Below, one piece after another: positions 7,002 to 15,511 of a DNA stretch of 64,000 bases. The notes beneath the pieces are model-generated. The model was not told the origin of the DNA, ran no database searches, and worked only from the letters and a program-made list of their open reading frames with translations. The stretch comes from Bifidobacterium asteroides DSM 20089 (lineage in GTDB: Bacteria > Actinomycetota > Actinomycetes > Actinomycetales > Bifidobacteriaceae), in assembly GCF_002715865.1 (NCBI RefSeq), contig NZ_CP017696.1:248001-312000 (forward strand). Reading direction: 5' to 3'. Each line of letters begins with the position of its first letter. Within the stretch, counting starts at the first letter, position 1. A program made the translations under genes and the position numbers.

Positions 7002-9935
7002 TTGAAGCGTTTGCAAGAACGGGGCGCTAAGGGTTCACAAGGTGTGAACCGTCCGATAATTGCCGTTCTGGTAACCCTTCTGGCGACGCTGGCCATGGTT
7101 GTTCCGTTGGGGCTGAGCGCCCTTTCGGCCAATCGGGCCAATGCCGTCGATAAACAGGACGAAACGGCCAGCAGAAAACCCCTGCTCTATAGGATGATGG
7201 CCTTCAACGACAGGATCGATGCCTACCAGGATGAGCTGCGCATGGACTTCATCCTGCGCGTGAAGCACAATGAATTTAAGCCGGATTGCGTCGGTGTTGG
7301 TGGGACTGATACCAAAAATCCGTCACAATGCAATTTGTCTTTCATATATCAGTTTGTTGGTTCTGAAAATCCTGACTATTACAGACGCGTGCGGTATATG
7401 AACACTATTACCCCGGATGATTACGTAGACAGCAATAAAAATGCCAACGCTTATGATGGCGCCCTAGCCTGGGCCAGGAATCAGGATGAGTTCTTCACCG
7501 TTCACAAGATCATCAATTCTGGTTTGTATGACTACCTGACCATATCCATTGAGGGTGATATGAACATTAAGGATAAGTCTCCAGATCCCGCAAAATTTGC
7601 GGTTGGCGGTCACCCTGAGCCCTTGAATGTCTTTGCCATCGTTGGTGACCAGAATGCCGCCCTGTCTTGCGGCAATTCTTCCTGGTCCTGGACTACCGAT
7701 AACTGCAAAAATTTTGATCCGGCTTCCATGAGTGATTTACATGCTCAGGATAGATATTCAAATATCACAGCGAGCATGTCCCAGGATAAACAGATGAAAG
7801 TGTATATGGGTTACTGCTTGGACAGCAAAGAGGATATGAAGTGCAGTGGCCCGTATTCCTGGGTCGGTTGGGACTACAATCCAAATCTCTACCAAAACAA
7901 TCAGGCTAATTGGGGCATGGTGACGGATTACGGTTTTCCTGATTATAAGAGCAATGTTACTGGGCCAATCGCCGGCACTGCTCCGGGAACAGCTCCGGCA
8001 CGGTCGTTCTTCGTGTACTGGCTGAATCCGCGTGGCAGTACAAATGACAATCCTGATGGCATATGTTCTGAGACCAATTCGTATTATTACCAGTGGGTGG
8101 CTCTGAAGGATAGCGAGTGGGTGCCTGTCAATGAGCTGACCCCTGAGCCGGTCCTGGTGACAGGCCAGCAGCCGTCTCCCAATACGGCGACTACCACGAC
8201 CAGCAAGGCGGCCCAAGTCAGTAAGTATTCCGCTTTCAACGTGAGTCCGAAGGATCCTCAATATCTCGACAACCCCAACGTGCTTTTTGCAACTGACAAG
8301 GATGGCAATCCTATGCCTGCTCAGAAGGATGATGGCGGGATTGATTTCAAGGAGGCCAAGGAGAAGCAGGATCTTGACGGTTACTTCAAGATGGTCACCT
8401 GGCCTGTCACCACCAATCGGGACGGCAGCGCTTGTACCGTCAGTCCTGAAGTGTACAACCCCAAGAGCGCTGGTCTTGTCGGGATAAACGATGGTATGTC
8501 CACCGTGGAGAAGGATACGAATATCTCTGCGGGCTGGACGATTAACAGTGCCTTTTATAAGTATGATGTGCCTCGTCCTGATGATCCGACAATCACCAAG
8601 ATCGAGAATGATGCGGATGCCGGTTTGGATGCTTCTGGGAGCGTGTATACGACCAAGCTTGATCCGGTAATCAGCGGCGAGTGCATGCCTTCCAAGGATC
8701 CTGCGCGTCCCAACAAGGTCGTTCTCTACGGCGAGGATCCCACCAATCCGATTGTGGAGGGGCAGGGCACGAATGGCGATGACCTGGTCAAAGGCTCGGA
8801 TACATGGGGATTCAGGCTGGGCGAGACCGTGTGTGAGGTCGACACCGGTAGCAAGCAGGGGGGTTCCTGGCGGATACAGGACACGAACAAGCTGTATCCG
8901 TCCCCGGATCCGGGCAACAAGTACAGCGGCTACAGACGTTATCATGCCTGGGTGACTGAGTCTATCTCCGGATTCGGCCTGACCTCCTACTTCTCGAATA
9001 TCGGGACGGCTTATTTCGTCTCAGGCGAGAACGTCCCGGATACGAGCAAGTTCTCGGTCACCGTGCCCCACACGGTAAACGGGAGTCTCCCGGCGGATTC
9101 GGTGGTCACATTCAAGGGTGAGGTGTCGCCTGTGTATACGGCCTGGTCCTCGGGAGGGCTGGGGATGACGGATTCCAGGATGGCTGTTTCCATGAAGCAG
9201 AATGCTGACTCGGACTGGACGCCCCTGGTGACCACCTCGGCCAACACCTTCCTACGGGACGTAGCGGCCGGCACTGTGTCTTCCGTCGCGGATTCCGCGA
9301 CAGGTCTTACGCTGGGCTTGACCAAGACGGCGGATTCCACCTGGTCCTGGTCGCTGGATATTCCTGCTGACAAGTTCGCTGGCTACAACGGCAGCGACGA
9401 GACGCAGACCTATACCTTCCAGGTTGAGATGATCAACCCGATGAACCTCCGATCGAATCCGGCATTCATCGAGCGCAAGGTCGACATGACGTCCACCACA
9501 CTGGTCTTGGAGCGGTACGACGTCTTCCAGGTGGCTGGCAAGGCCTACAAGTACGTGGACGGGGACAGGAAGGTTCCCGAGACCAAGGGGACCGCTGTCC
9601 GGATAACCTGGCCTGGAAATGGCAACAACAGCACCGATGTCATTGTGGGGGACCAGGGTTCATGGCAGGCGACTCCGCCTGAGGGTGTCAACCAGGGTGA
9701 GTTTACAGCTCAGGTGCTTTCCGACGATGCCGAGGGCCCTGATGCCCAAGGCAGGTTCCAGGGCGGGAACCAGTCGGCTCCGGTGTCGCATGAGCTGGAG
9801 TTCCGTCCTTCCAACTCGGCTTTGCCTCTGACCGGTGGATGGCCGCTTTCGGTGCTCAGGATCCTGTCGCTTATGGCGTTGGGCCTGGTCGGCTTTGTGG
9901 CCTGTCTGAGAAACAAGCAGGAAAGCCGGCACTGA
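7002..9935 (+). CDS. Large secreted sortase-anchored surface protein, array copy 3
   Basis: 977 aa. TTG start with GGGGG seven bases upstream. The signal peptide spans about residues 16-46 (ending near ANRANA), followed by a long exposed region. A C-terminal Ig-like module precedes LPLTG at about 941-945, a hydrophobic segment and the tail RNKQESRH. It differs from copies 1 and 2 mainly in residues 90-260 (for example RYMNTITPDDYVDS in place of KYLNTIASASS). From MVTDYGFPDYKS onward it is nearly the same as copy 1, with the DNA also almost identical over long stretches, which suggests recent duplication or gene conversion. The function is not known; a host- or matrix-contact role is inference. 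Confidence 0.85.
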   Translation: MKRLQERGAKGSQGVNRPIIAVLVTLLATLAMVVPLGLSALSANRANAVDKQDETASRKPLLYRMMAFNDRIDAYQDELRMDFILRVKHNEFKPDCVGVGGTDTKNPSQCNLSFIYQFVGSENPDYYRRVRYMNTITPDDYVDSNKNANAYDGALAWARNQDEFFTVHKIINSGLYDYLTISIEGDMNIKDKSPDPAKFAVGGHPEPLNVFAIVGDQNAALSCGNSSWSWTTDNCKNFDPASMSDLHAQDRYSNITASMSQDKQMKVYMGYCLDSKEDMKCSGPYSWVGWDYNPNLYQNNQANWGMVTDYGFPDYKSNVTGPIAGTAPGTAPARSFFVYWLNPRGSTNDNPDGICSETNSYYYQWVALKDSEWVPVNELTPEPVLVTGQQPSPNTATTTTSKAAQVSKYSAFNVSPKDPQYLDNPNVLFATDKDGNPMPAQKDDGGIDFKEAKEKQDLDGYFKMVTWPVTTNRDGSACTVSPEVYNPKSAGLVGINDGMSTVEKDTNISAGWTINSAFYKYDVPRPDDPTITKIENDADAGLDASGSVYTTKLDPVISGECMPSKDPARPNKVVLYGEDPTNPIVEGQGTNGDDLVKGSDTWGFRLGETVCEVDTGSKQGGSWRIQDTNKLYPSPDPGNKYSGYRRYHAWVTESISGFGLTSYFSNIGTAYFVSGENVPDTSKFSVTVPHTVNGSLPADSVVTFKGEVSPVYTAWSSGGLGMTDSRMAVSMKQNADSDWTPLVTTSANTFLRDVAAGTVSSVADSATGLTLGLTKTADSTWSWSLDIPADKFAGYNGSDETQTYTFQVEMINPMNLRSNPAFIERKVDMTSTTLVLERYDVFQVAGKAYKYVDGDRKVPETKGTAVRITWPGNGNNSTDVIVGDQGSWQATPPEGVNQGEFTAQVLSDDAEGPDAQGRFQGGNQSAPVSHELEFRPSNSALPLTGGWPLSVLRILSLMALGLVGFVACLRNKQESRH

Positions 9936-9950
9936 CCACGGCAGCATCAG

Positions 9951-9979
9951 ACAGGGCCTGTTCGCAGGCCCTGTTCTTA
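9951..9979. terminator. Terminator after array copy 3
   Basis: Perfect 10-bp stem ACAGGGCCTG / CAGGCCCTGT with a TTCG tetraloop, followed by TCTTAATT. It ends copy 3. The symmetric stem lies just beyond the tRNA-Leu 3' end and could also serve the - strand. Confidence 0.85.
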
Positions 9980-9986
9980 ATTCCTG

Positions 9987-10067
9987 TGCGCGAGATGGGA
10001 CTCGAACCCACACGTCCGAAGACACAGGAACCTAAATCCTGCGCGGCTACCATTACGCCACTCGCGC
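9987..10067 (-). tRNA. tRNA-Leu (anticodon UAG)
   Basis: Read on -, the acceptor stem GCGCGAG pairs with CTCGCGC and the discriminator base is A. The anticodon arm is CAGGA-TTTAGGT-TCCTG, giving UAG. A long variable arm (around TGTCTTCGGACGTG) marks a class II tRNA, and the T-arm reads GGGTTCGAGTCCC. 81 nt without encoded CCA. Confidence 0.93.
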
Positions 10068-10107
10068 GTACGACATGCCCTGCCGTTGAAAGGGCAGCTG
10101 GTGAAAG

Positions 10108-10180
10108 AGCCACTTGACAGAATCGAACTGTCGACCTTCTCATTACGAGTGAGACGCTCTGCCAACTGAGCTAAAGTGGC
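10108..10180 (-). tRNA. tRNA-Thr (anticodon CGU)
   Basis: Read on -, the acceptor GCCACTT pairs with AAGTGGC. The anticodon arm TCTCA-CTCGTAA-TGAGA gives CGU, which reads ACG threonine codons. The T-arm is GACAG-TTCGATT-CTGTC and the D-arm TAGCTCAGTTGGCAGAGC. 73 nt, with no encoded CCA. Confidence 0.93.
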
Positions 10181-10293
10181 CTTCGCCTTCCGTCCGGACC
10201 TGCCGGAAGAAGACAACATGCTACATCATACTGGATGCGCGCGATAAAAACGCCTTGAGCTTCGGGCCAAGGGTGTACAAGCTTCTTGACACA

Positions 10294-11427
10294 ATGGAGG
10301 GCATGGATCTCAATGATTTCTATGCCGTCATTCCGGCCGGTGGCGTGGGTACCCGGCTCTGGCCATTGAGCCGCCAGGACCGGCCCAAGTTCCTCTACGA
10401 TCTGTTGGGGTCAGGCAGAACAATGATCCAGGGCACCTTTGACCGGCTGGCTGGCATCTGCGGGACCGATCATGTGGTCGTCTCCACTGGCCAGCGGCAT
10501 GTGGATCAGGTGCGTCAGCAGCTTCCTGATCTGGCTGAGGACGCGCTCTTCGCCGAGCCTGTTCCTCGCGATTCCACGGCGGCCATTGCCCTGGCTACTG
10601 CTGTGCTGGCACAGCGGCACGGCGGGGAAATCATCGTGGGCTCCTTCGCCGCCGACCACGTCATCCGAGACGACAAGGCGTTTGCGGCCTCAGTGGGGCA
10701 GGCGGTGGCAGCGGCCCGAGCCGGGTATGTGACCACCATCGGCATCGCCGCCTCCCGTCCCTCCACCGCCTTCGGCTACATCCACCAAGGCCCTTCCCTG
10801 GCCGATCGCATTCCCGGGGCCCCTGATGCCCGCTTGGTCAGCGAATTCGTCGAGAAGCCGGATGCCTCTACGGCACAGGCCTACCTGTCAACAGGAGAGT
10901 ATCGCTGGAATGCCGGCATGTTCGTCATGCAGGCGCAGGTGCTCCTGGATTGCCTTCGTCGTTACAAGCCGGAGCTCCACGCCGCCGTCATGGCCATCGC
11001 CCAGGTCTGGGATCAGGGTGGGCAGGCTCGTAGCCAGGCTATGGAGGAGCATTGGCCGGGCATCGAGAAGATTGCCTTCGACTATGCCGTGGCCGAGCCC
11101 CTATCGGCGGCTGGCGGCGTGGCGGTTGTTCCCGGGGGTTTCGATTGGGATGACATCGGCGACTTCAATTCAGTGGCGGGTCTGCTGCCGTCCTCCAACA
11201 GGCGCAACATCAAGATTCTTGGGGATGCCGACCGGGTCATGTATCTGGATTCCGCTGGGGACATGGTCGTGCCAGGCTCCGAACGCACGGTCGCCCTTCT
11301 CGGTGTGGATGACATGATCGTCGTCGACACTCCCGACGCGCTCCTGGTGGCCCCCCGGGCCCGCAGTCAGGAAGTCAAGGACATGGTGGCCAAGCTGGCC
11401 CAGTACGGCTGTGACGACATACTCTGA
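10294..11427 (+). CDS. manC: Mannose-1-phosphate guanylyltransferase
   Basis: Makes GDP-mannose from GTP and mannose-1-phosphate in the cytoplasm. The N-terminal nucleotidyltransferase signature AVIPAGGVGTRLWPLSR is present. It is followed by KF, the acceptor-side motif VEKP, and the sugar-binding WNAGMFVM region seen in actinobacterial enzymes of about 360-380 aa. The start is either ATG 10294 or ATG 10303, and TTG 10255 would add an unlikely leader; I use 10294. It stands alone downstream of the tRNAs. GDP-mannose would feed mannosyl transfer, for which the GT2 enzyme at 58417 is a candidate user. There is no C-terminal isomerase domain, so this is the single-function type. Confidence 0.88.
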   Translation: MEGMDLNDFYAVIPAGGVGTRLWPLSRQDRPKFLYDLLGSGRTMIQGTFDRLAGICGTDHVVVSTGQRHVDQVRQQLPDLAEDALFAEPVPRDSTAAIALATAVLAQRHGGEIIVGSFAADHVIRDDKAFAASVGQAVAAARAGYVTTIGIAASRPSTAFGYIHQGPSLADRIPGAPDARLVSEFVEKPDASTAQAYLSTGEYRWNAGMFVMQAQVLLDCLRRYKPELHAAVMAIAQVWDQGGQARSQAMEEHWPGIEKIAFDYAVAEPLSAAGGVAVVPGGFDWDDIGDFNSVAGLLPSSNRRNIKILGDADRVMYLDSAGDMVVPGSERTVALLGVDDMIVVDTPDALLVAPRARSQEVKDMVAKLAQYGCDDIL

Positions 11428-11445
11428 GCACAATCCGACTTGGCT

Positions 11446-11485
11446 CAGAAGATTGACTGATTTTGTTGTCTTCTGTCTGCTTTTG
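11446..11485 (+). terminator. Possible terminator after manC
   Basis: CAGAAGA (11446-11452) can pair with TCTTCTG (11469-11475), and TCTGCTTTTG follows. The stem is short and AT-rich with a long loop, so the call is tentative. Confidence 0.4.
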
Positions 11486-11556
11486 TGAGTAGTTTGGGTT
11501 ACAGAACCGGGTGCTCGGTAGACCGGGCATCACCTCATGAAAGGACCCGAACAACC

Positions 11557-13254
11557 ATGGCCATCAATCCTCCAGTGGACGCTACCAGCACCAAGGCCTG
11601 GGCGGCCTTGCACCAGCACTTCGACGACATGCAGCGCCAGGGGATCGATCTGCGCGCATGGTTCGACAAGGACCCGCAGCGCACAGAAAAGCTCAGCTTC
11701 GAGCTGGGCGATCTCTATATCGATCTGTCCAAGAACCTGATTCAGCCCGAGACCCTGTCCCTGCTGGCCCAGCTGGGCCGCGAGGTCGGCCTTGAGGAGC
11801 GGATCGAGGCCATGTTCAACGGCGAGCACATCAACAACACCGAAGACAGGGCCGTCCTACACACAGCGCTGCGCCGCCCCGAGGAGGACCGCGGCCGGCT
11901 GATGGTGGACGGCCAGGATGTGGTGGGCGACGTCCGCGACACACTCAAGCGCATCTACGCCTTTGCCGACCAGGTTCGCTCGGGCAGCTGGACCGGTCTG
12001 ACCGGCAAGCGAATCACCACCGTGGTCAACATCGGCATCGGCGGCTCCGACCTTGGCCCGGTCATGGCCTACGAGGCTCTGAAGCCCTACGCGGATGCCG
12101 GCATCAGCGCCCGCTACATCTCCAACATCGACCCCAACGACCTGGCCGAGAAGACGCGCGATCTGGATCCGGAGACCACGCTCTTCATCATCGTCTCCAA
12201 GACCTTCACCACCTTGGAGACCCTGACCAACGCCCGCCAGGCCCGCGCCTGGCTCCTCAAGAGCCTGGGGGAGCGCGGCCTGCTGTCCAAGGACGGCGAG
12301 GACCTCTCGGCCGAGGCCATCCGCCGGCACTTCATCGCCGTCTCGACCGCCCTGGACAAGGTGCGCGACTTCGGCATCGATCCGGACAACGTCTTCGGCT
12401 TCTGGAACTGGGTCGGCGGCCGGTACTCGGTGGATTCCGCCGTGGGCACCTCCCTGGCCATCACCATCGGCCCCGAGCGCTTCGAGGAGTTCCTCAAGGG
12501 CTTCAACACCGTTGATCGCTACTTCCGCGCCACTCCTCTGGATCGGAACGTGGTGGCCCTGATGGGCCTGCTCAACGTCTGGTATGTCAACTTCTTCGGC
12601 GCCCACTCGCACGCCGTGCTGCCCTATGACCAGTATCTGCACCGTTTCCCGGCCTACCTGCAGCAGCTGACCATGGAGTCCAACGGCAAGTCCGTGCGTT
12701 GGGACGGCACGCCAGTGACCAGCCTGACCGGCGAAATCTTCTGGGGGGAGCCCGGCACCAACGGCCAGCACGCATTCTACCAGCTGATCCACCAGGGCAC
12801 CCGTTTGATCCCCGCTGACTTCATAGCCTTCGCCAACACCCCCAACCCTGCCAAGGACGGCGACCAGGACGTGCATGAACTCTTCCTGGCCAACTTCCTG
12901 GCCCAGACCAAGGCGTTGGCCTTTGGCAAGACCGCCGACGAGGTCCGCGCCGAGGGCACTCCGGAGGCCATCGTCCCTGCCCGTGTCTTCACCGGCAACC
13001 GGCCCACAACCTCCATTTTCGGTGACGCGCTGACTCCAGCCGCTCTGGGCGAGCTGATCGCCCTCTACGAGCACATTACGCTGACCGAGGGCACTGTCTG
13101 GGGCATTGATTCCTTCGACCAGTGGGGCGTTGAGCTGGGCAAGAAGCTGGCTCGCGAGATCACCCCAGCCATCTCCCGGGACGATCAGGCGCTGGCCGAG
13201 CAGGATCAGTCCACAAAGTCCCTGATTGCCTTCTACAGGGCCCACCGCCGCTGA
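11557..13254 (+). CDS. pgi: Glucose-6-phosphate isomerase
   Basis: Interconverts glucose-6-phosphate and fructose-6-phosphate; in bifidobacteria this links sugars to the phosphoketolase shunt. 565 aa, the normal long bacterial/eukaryotic type. Visible signatures: [45 protein letters not shown], the catalytic-loop region [12 protein letters not shown], and [18 protein letters not shown]. The start is ATG 11557 with GAAAGGA upstream; the longer GTG/TTG-type extension to 11485 has no support. Monocistronic, between manC and rplS. Confidence 0.96.
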   Translation: MAINPPVDATSTKAWAALHQHFDDMQRQGIDLRAWFDKDPQRTEKLSFELGDLYIDLSKNLIQPETLSLLAQLGREVGLEERIEAMFNGEHINNTEDRAVLHTALRRPEEDRGRLMVDGQDVVGDVRDTLKRIYAFADQVRSGSWTGLTGKRITTVVNIGIGGSDLGPVMAYEALKPYADAGISARYISNIDPNDLAEKTRDLDPETTLFIIVSKTFTTLETLTNARQARAWLLKSLGERGLLSKDGEDLSAEAIRRHFIAVSTALDKVRDFGIDPDNVFGFWNWVGGRYSVDSAVGTSLAITIGPERFEEFLKGFNTVDRYFRATPLDRNVVALMGLLNVWYVNFFGAHSHAVLPYDQYLHRFPAYLQQLTMESNGKSVRWDGTPVTSLTGEIFWGEPGTNGQHAFYQLIHQGTRLIPADFIAFANTPNPAKDGDQDVHELFLANFLAQTKALAFGKTADEVRAEGTPEAIVPARVFTGNRPTTSIFGDALTPAALGELIALYEHITLTEGTVWGIDSFDQWGVELGKKLAREITPAISRDDQALAEQDQSTKSLIAFYRAHRR

Positions 13255-13476
13255 TATCCAGCCGGGCCCTTGCAGGTCCGGCTCGTGGTATATTATTGAA
13301 CAGTTGTTCGCCGGAAGGGCGGCTGCCGCATGGGCTCCCTTCCTTTCAGGTCCAGCCGGATGCTCCGGCGGATCGGCACCCCCGACGGCAGACCGTCGGG
13401 TTCCGTCCAGGATCGCCTCCTTTGGTGGTTGCGATCCATGTCATGGGTCGATGTGCGGCGGCCATGGAGGAACAGC
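13255..13476 (+). promoter_or_regulatory. Promoter region and structured leader of rplS
   Basis: About 220 bases. The start can fold as AGCCGGGCC...GGTCCGGCT (about 13259-13284). A TATATTATT string at 13289-13297 is a candidate -10. Downstream, CCCGACGG-CAGA-CCGTCGGG (13381-13400) is a perfect 8-bp hairpin, and GCCGGA-TGC-TCCGGC lies just before it. These sit in what would be a long 5' leader of the L19 mRNA, so autoregulation by a leader structure is possible but unproven. Confidence 0.4.
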
Positions 13477-13848
13477 ATGAACGCGATTCAGGAATTTGAC
13501 GCAAGTCACATGAAGCCTGCGGAGCAGATCCCCGACTTCCGCCCCGGCGATACCGTCGAGGTCAACGTCAACATCACTGAGGGCAACAACTCCCGTATCC
13601 AGGCTTTCACTGGCGTGGTGATCGCCCGTCAGGGCTCCGGCGTGCGCGAGACCATCCTGGTGCGCAAGGTCAGCTTCGGCGTGGGCGTCGAGCGTCGCTT
13701 CCCTCTGCACTCTCCGCAGATTGACTCCATCAAGGTACTGCGCCACGGCCGTGTCCGCCGCGCCAAGCTCTACTACCTGCGTGGTCTGCACGGCAAGGCC
13801 GCCCGCATTGTCGAGCGTCGCGACAACAAGGCCGATTCCAACAAGTAG
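13477..13848 (+). CDS. rplS: 50S ribosomal protein L19
   Basis: A 123-aa large-subunit protein at the 30S-50S interface. The full family is recognisable: [53 protein letters not shown]. The start ATG 13477 is chosen because GGAGG lies six bases upstream and the family begins with a short N-terminus; the upstream in-frame 49 codons are leader. A strong terminator follows. Confidence 0.97.
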   Translation: MNAIQEFDASHMKPAEQIPDFRPGDTVEVNVNITEGNNSRIQAFTGVVIARQGSGVRETILVRKVSFGVGVERRFPLHSPQIDSIKVLRHGRVRRAKLYYLRGLHGKAARIVERRDNKADSNK

Positions 13849-13888
13849 GTTTCGGCCAGGGCGACCCAGCCCAGGCCTGACCGCTAAC

Positions 13889-13916
13889 ACCCGGGAAGCA
13901 ATTATCCCGGGTTTTT
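13889..13916 (+). terminator. Terminator after rplS
   Basis: ACCCGGGA (13889-13896) pairs perfectly with TCCCGGGT (13905-13912) over an 8-base loop and is followed by TTTTT. Confidence 0.92.
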
Positions 13917-13993
13917 CCATGCTTGGGTGTGTACGCTATGAGGCATGCGGAACCTGTTTGCGTGCGGGTTCCGGTGGATGACAAGGAGTGGAT

Positions 13994-14758
13994 ATGGCCT
14001 TTCGGGATGAGGAAGCGACCCCGTCGGGAATCCCGTACCCCGACGGCATACGAGCCACCTCAGCCCCAGTGCCGCCCCGTCATGCCTTGGACCGTCCCGA
14101 TGGACGCGGCTCCACCAAGGGCAGTCACCCGCGGCTGGGTGAACGCGGTTTCCTGCCCGAGTTTCTGTTCGAGCTGGTTACCCTCTTGGCCGTCGTTGCC
14201 ATCCTGCGCATATTTTTGTTCAGCATCTATGTCATCCCCTCCGGCTCCATGGAGAACACCCTTGGCATTGGGGACAGAATCCTGACCACTCACCGGCTGA
14301 CCAGATCCATGGTGACCCCCCGCCGAGGGGATGTGGTGGTCTTCACTGACCCTGCCAACTGGCTGGGTGAAGAGTCCGGGCCCAGCTTCCGTGGCAATCA
14401 CCTGGTCAAACGCCTGATTGGCATGCCCGGCGACACGGTGGCCTGCAAGGGTCATGGCGCCCCGGTCACCGTCAACGGCGTCGCCCTGGACGAGAGCTCC
14501 TACCTGCGCCCAGGAGTGGAGCCCAGCTCCTTTGCCTTCAAGGTCAAGGTGGATCCTGGGTACGTCTTCGTCATGGGCGACAACCGTTCCAACTCCGCCG
14601 ACTCCCGCCTGCACAAGGACGACGGTCACAATGGCCTGGTCCCCATGGACAACATCAAGGGCACCGCACTGCTGACCTATTACCCGGTGGGCAGCTGGAA
14701 GCTGCTCAACAACCAGCACAAGGTCTTCGACTCCGTGCCCGAGCCGACGCAGGACTGA
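13994..14758 (+). CDS. lepB: Signal peptidase I
   Basis: Membrane-bound serine/lysine protease that cleaves signal peptides outside the membrane. 254 aa. A proline-rich cytoplasmic N-terminus is followed by one transmembrane helix (about residues 56-75). Then come the catalytic box IPSGSMENTL (Ser85), HLVKRLIGMPGD (general-base Lys139) and GDNRSNSADSR. Start ATG 13994 has AAGGAG five bases upstream; GTG 13988 overlaps that site and is less likely. It is followed at 7 bases by rnhB, the usual rplS-lepB-rnhB order of actinobacteria. Confidence 0.95.
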   Translation: MAFRDEEATPSGIPYPDGIRATSAPVPPRHALDRPDGRGSTKGSHPRLGERGFLPEFLFELVTLLAVVAILRIFLFSIYVIPSGSMENTLGIGDRILTTHRLTRSMVTPRRGDVVVFTDPANWLGEESGPSFRGNHLVKRLIGMPGDTVACKGHGAPVTVNGVALDESSYLRPGVEPSSFAFKVKVDPGYVFVMGDNRSNSADSRLHKDDGHNGLVPMDNIKGTALLTYYPVGSWKLLNNQHKVFDSVPEPTQD

Positions 14759-14765
14759 ACCGGCT

Positions 14766-15473
14766 GTGAGACGGATTCTGCCGACCCTGGCCACCGAGGT
14801 TGCCTTGGCTGACCAGGGAGCTGAGTATGTGCTGGGCCTGGACGAGGTCGGCAGGGGAGCCTTGGCGGGGCCGGCCATGGTCGGCGTGGTGGCGGTCAGG
14901 TCGGCCGACCTGCCCCATTTGAAAGTCCCTGACGGGGTGGCGGATTCCAAGATGCTGACCCCCGCGCGTCGGCTGGCCATGTATCGTGACCTGGAGGACT
15001 GGGCTGCAGGCTGGGCGGTGGGAGCCTGCTCCAATCATGAGATCGATCAGTGGGGCATCGTCCATGCCCTGGGCATTGCCGCCCTGCGTGCGCTGGCCGA
15101 TTTGGAGCATGGGATGAACCTGGGGCCTGGCCGCCGCCTGGCTGCCATCCTTGACGGCCCCAATGACTACATCACCCCGGCAGCCGACAGTTTTGACGCC
15201 CCCGACCTTCCGGTTCTGCCCAAGGTGTCCACCCAGGTCAAGGGCGATGCCCACTGTGCCAGTGTGGCCTGCGCAGCGGTCATCGCCAAGGTCACCCGTG
15301 ACCGGCTTATGGTCCGCCTGGCCGCCTCCGATCCCGCCCTGGCCCCATACCAGTGGGAGCACAACAAGGGCTATGGGTCACGTGCACACCTGGAGGCCAT
15401 TCGCCGTCTGGGGCCCAGCCGTCTGCACCGGGTCAGCTGGCATTTGCCCTCGTCCGGTCCCTGCAGGGGCTAA
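14766..15473 (+). CDS. rnhB: Ribonuclease HII
   Basis: Cuts the RNA strand of RNA-DNA hybrids and starts removal of misincorporated ribonucleotides. 235 aa. The first catalytic block is GLDEVGRGALAGP (Asp and Glu metal ligands); ILDGPNDYI and the HCASVACAAVIAKVTRD region follow, and the family ending NKGYGSRAHLEAI is present. GTG start at 14766, eight bases behind lepB, so probably co-transcribed. Confidence 0.93.
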   Translation: MRRILPTLATEVALADQGAEYVLGLDEVGRGALAGPAMVGVVAVRSADLPHLKVPDGVADSKMLTPARRLAMYRDLEDWAAGWAVGACSNHEIDQWGIVHALGIAALRALADLEHGMNLGPGRRLAAILDGPNDYITPAADSFDAPDLPVLPKVSTQVKGDAHCASVACAAVIAKVTRDRLMVRLAASDPALAPYQWEHNKGYGSRAHLEAIRRLGPSRLHRVSWHLPSSGPCRG

Positions 15474-15511
15474 TATCGGAACGGTCGACACGGCTATCGG
15501 AAGAAGGTCAC

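Larger units (their letters stand above)
9936..10293. other. Gap holding terminator and two tRNA genes
   Basis: The region between copy 3 and manC contains the terminator 9951-9979, tRNA-Leu (9987-10067, -), a short spacer with a CTGCCGTTGAAAGGGCAG hairpin, tRNA-Thr (10108-10180, -), and about 110 bases upstream of manC. This is the intact version of the 3' flank seen decayed in gaps 0 and 2. Confidence 0.75.

Noticed and set aside
11857-13245. 462-aa - frame over pgi, and 456-aa (16772-18142, -) and 483-aa (18189-19640, +) frames over araB and araA
   Set aside because: Antisense to strongly conserved enzymes; a by-product of high GC at third codon positions.
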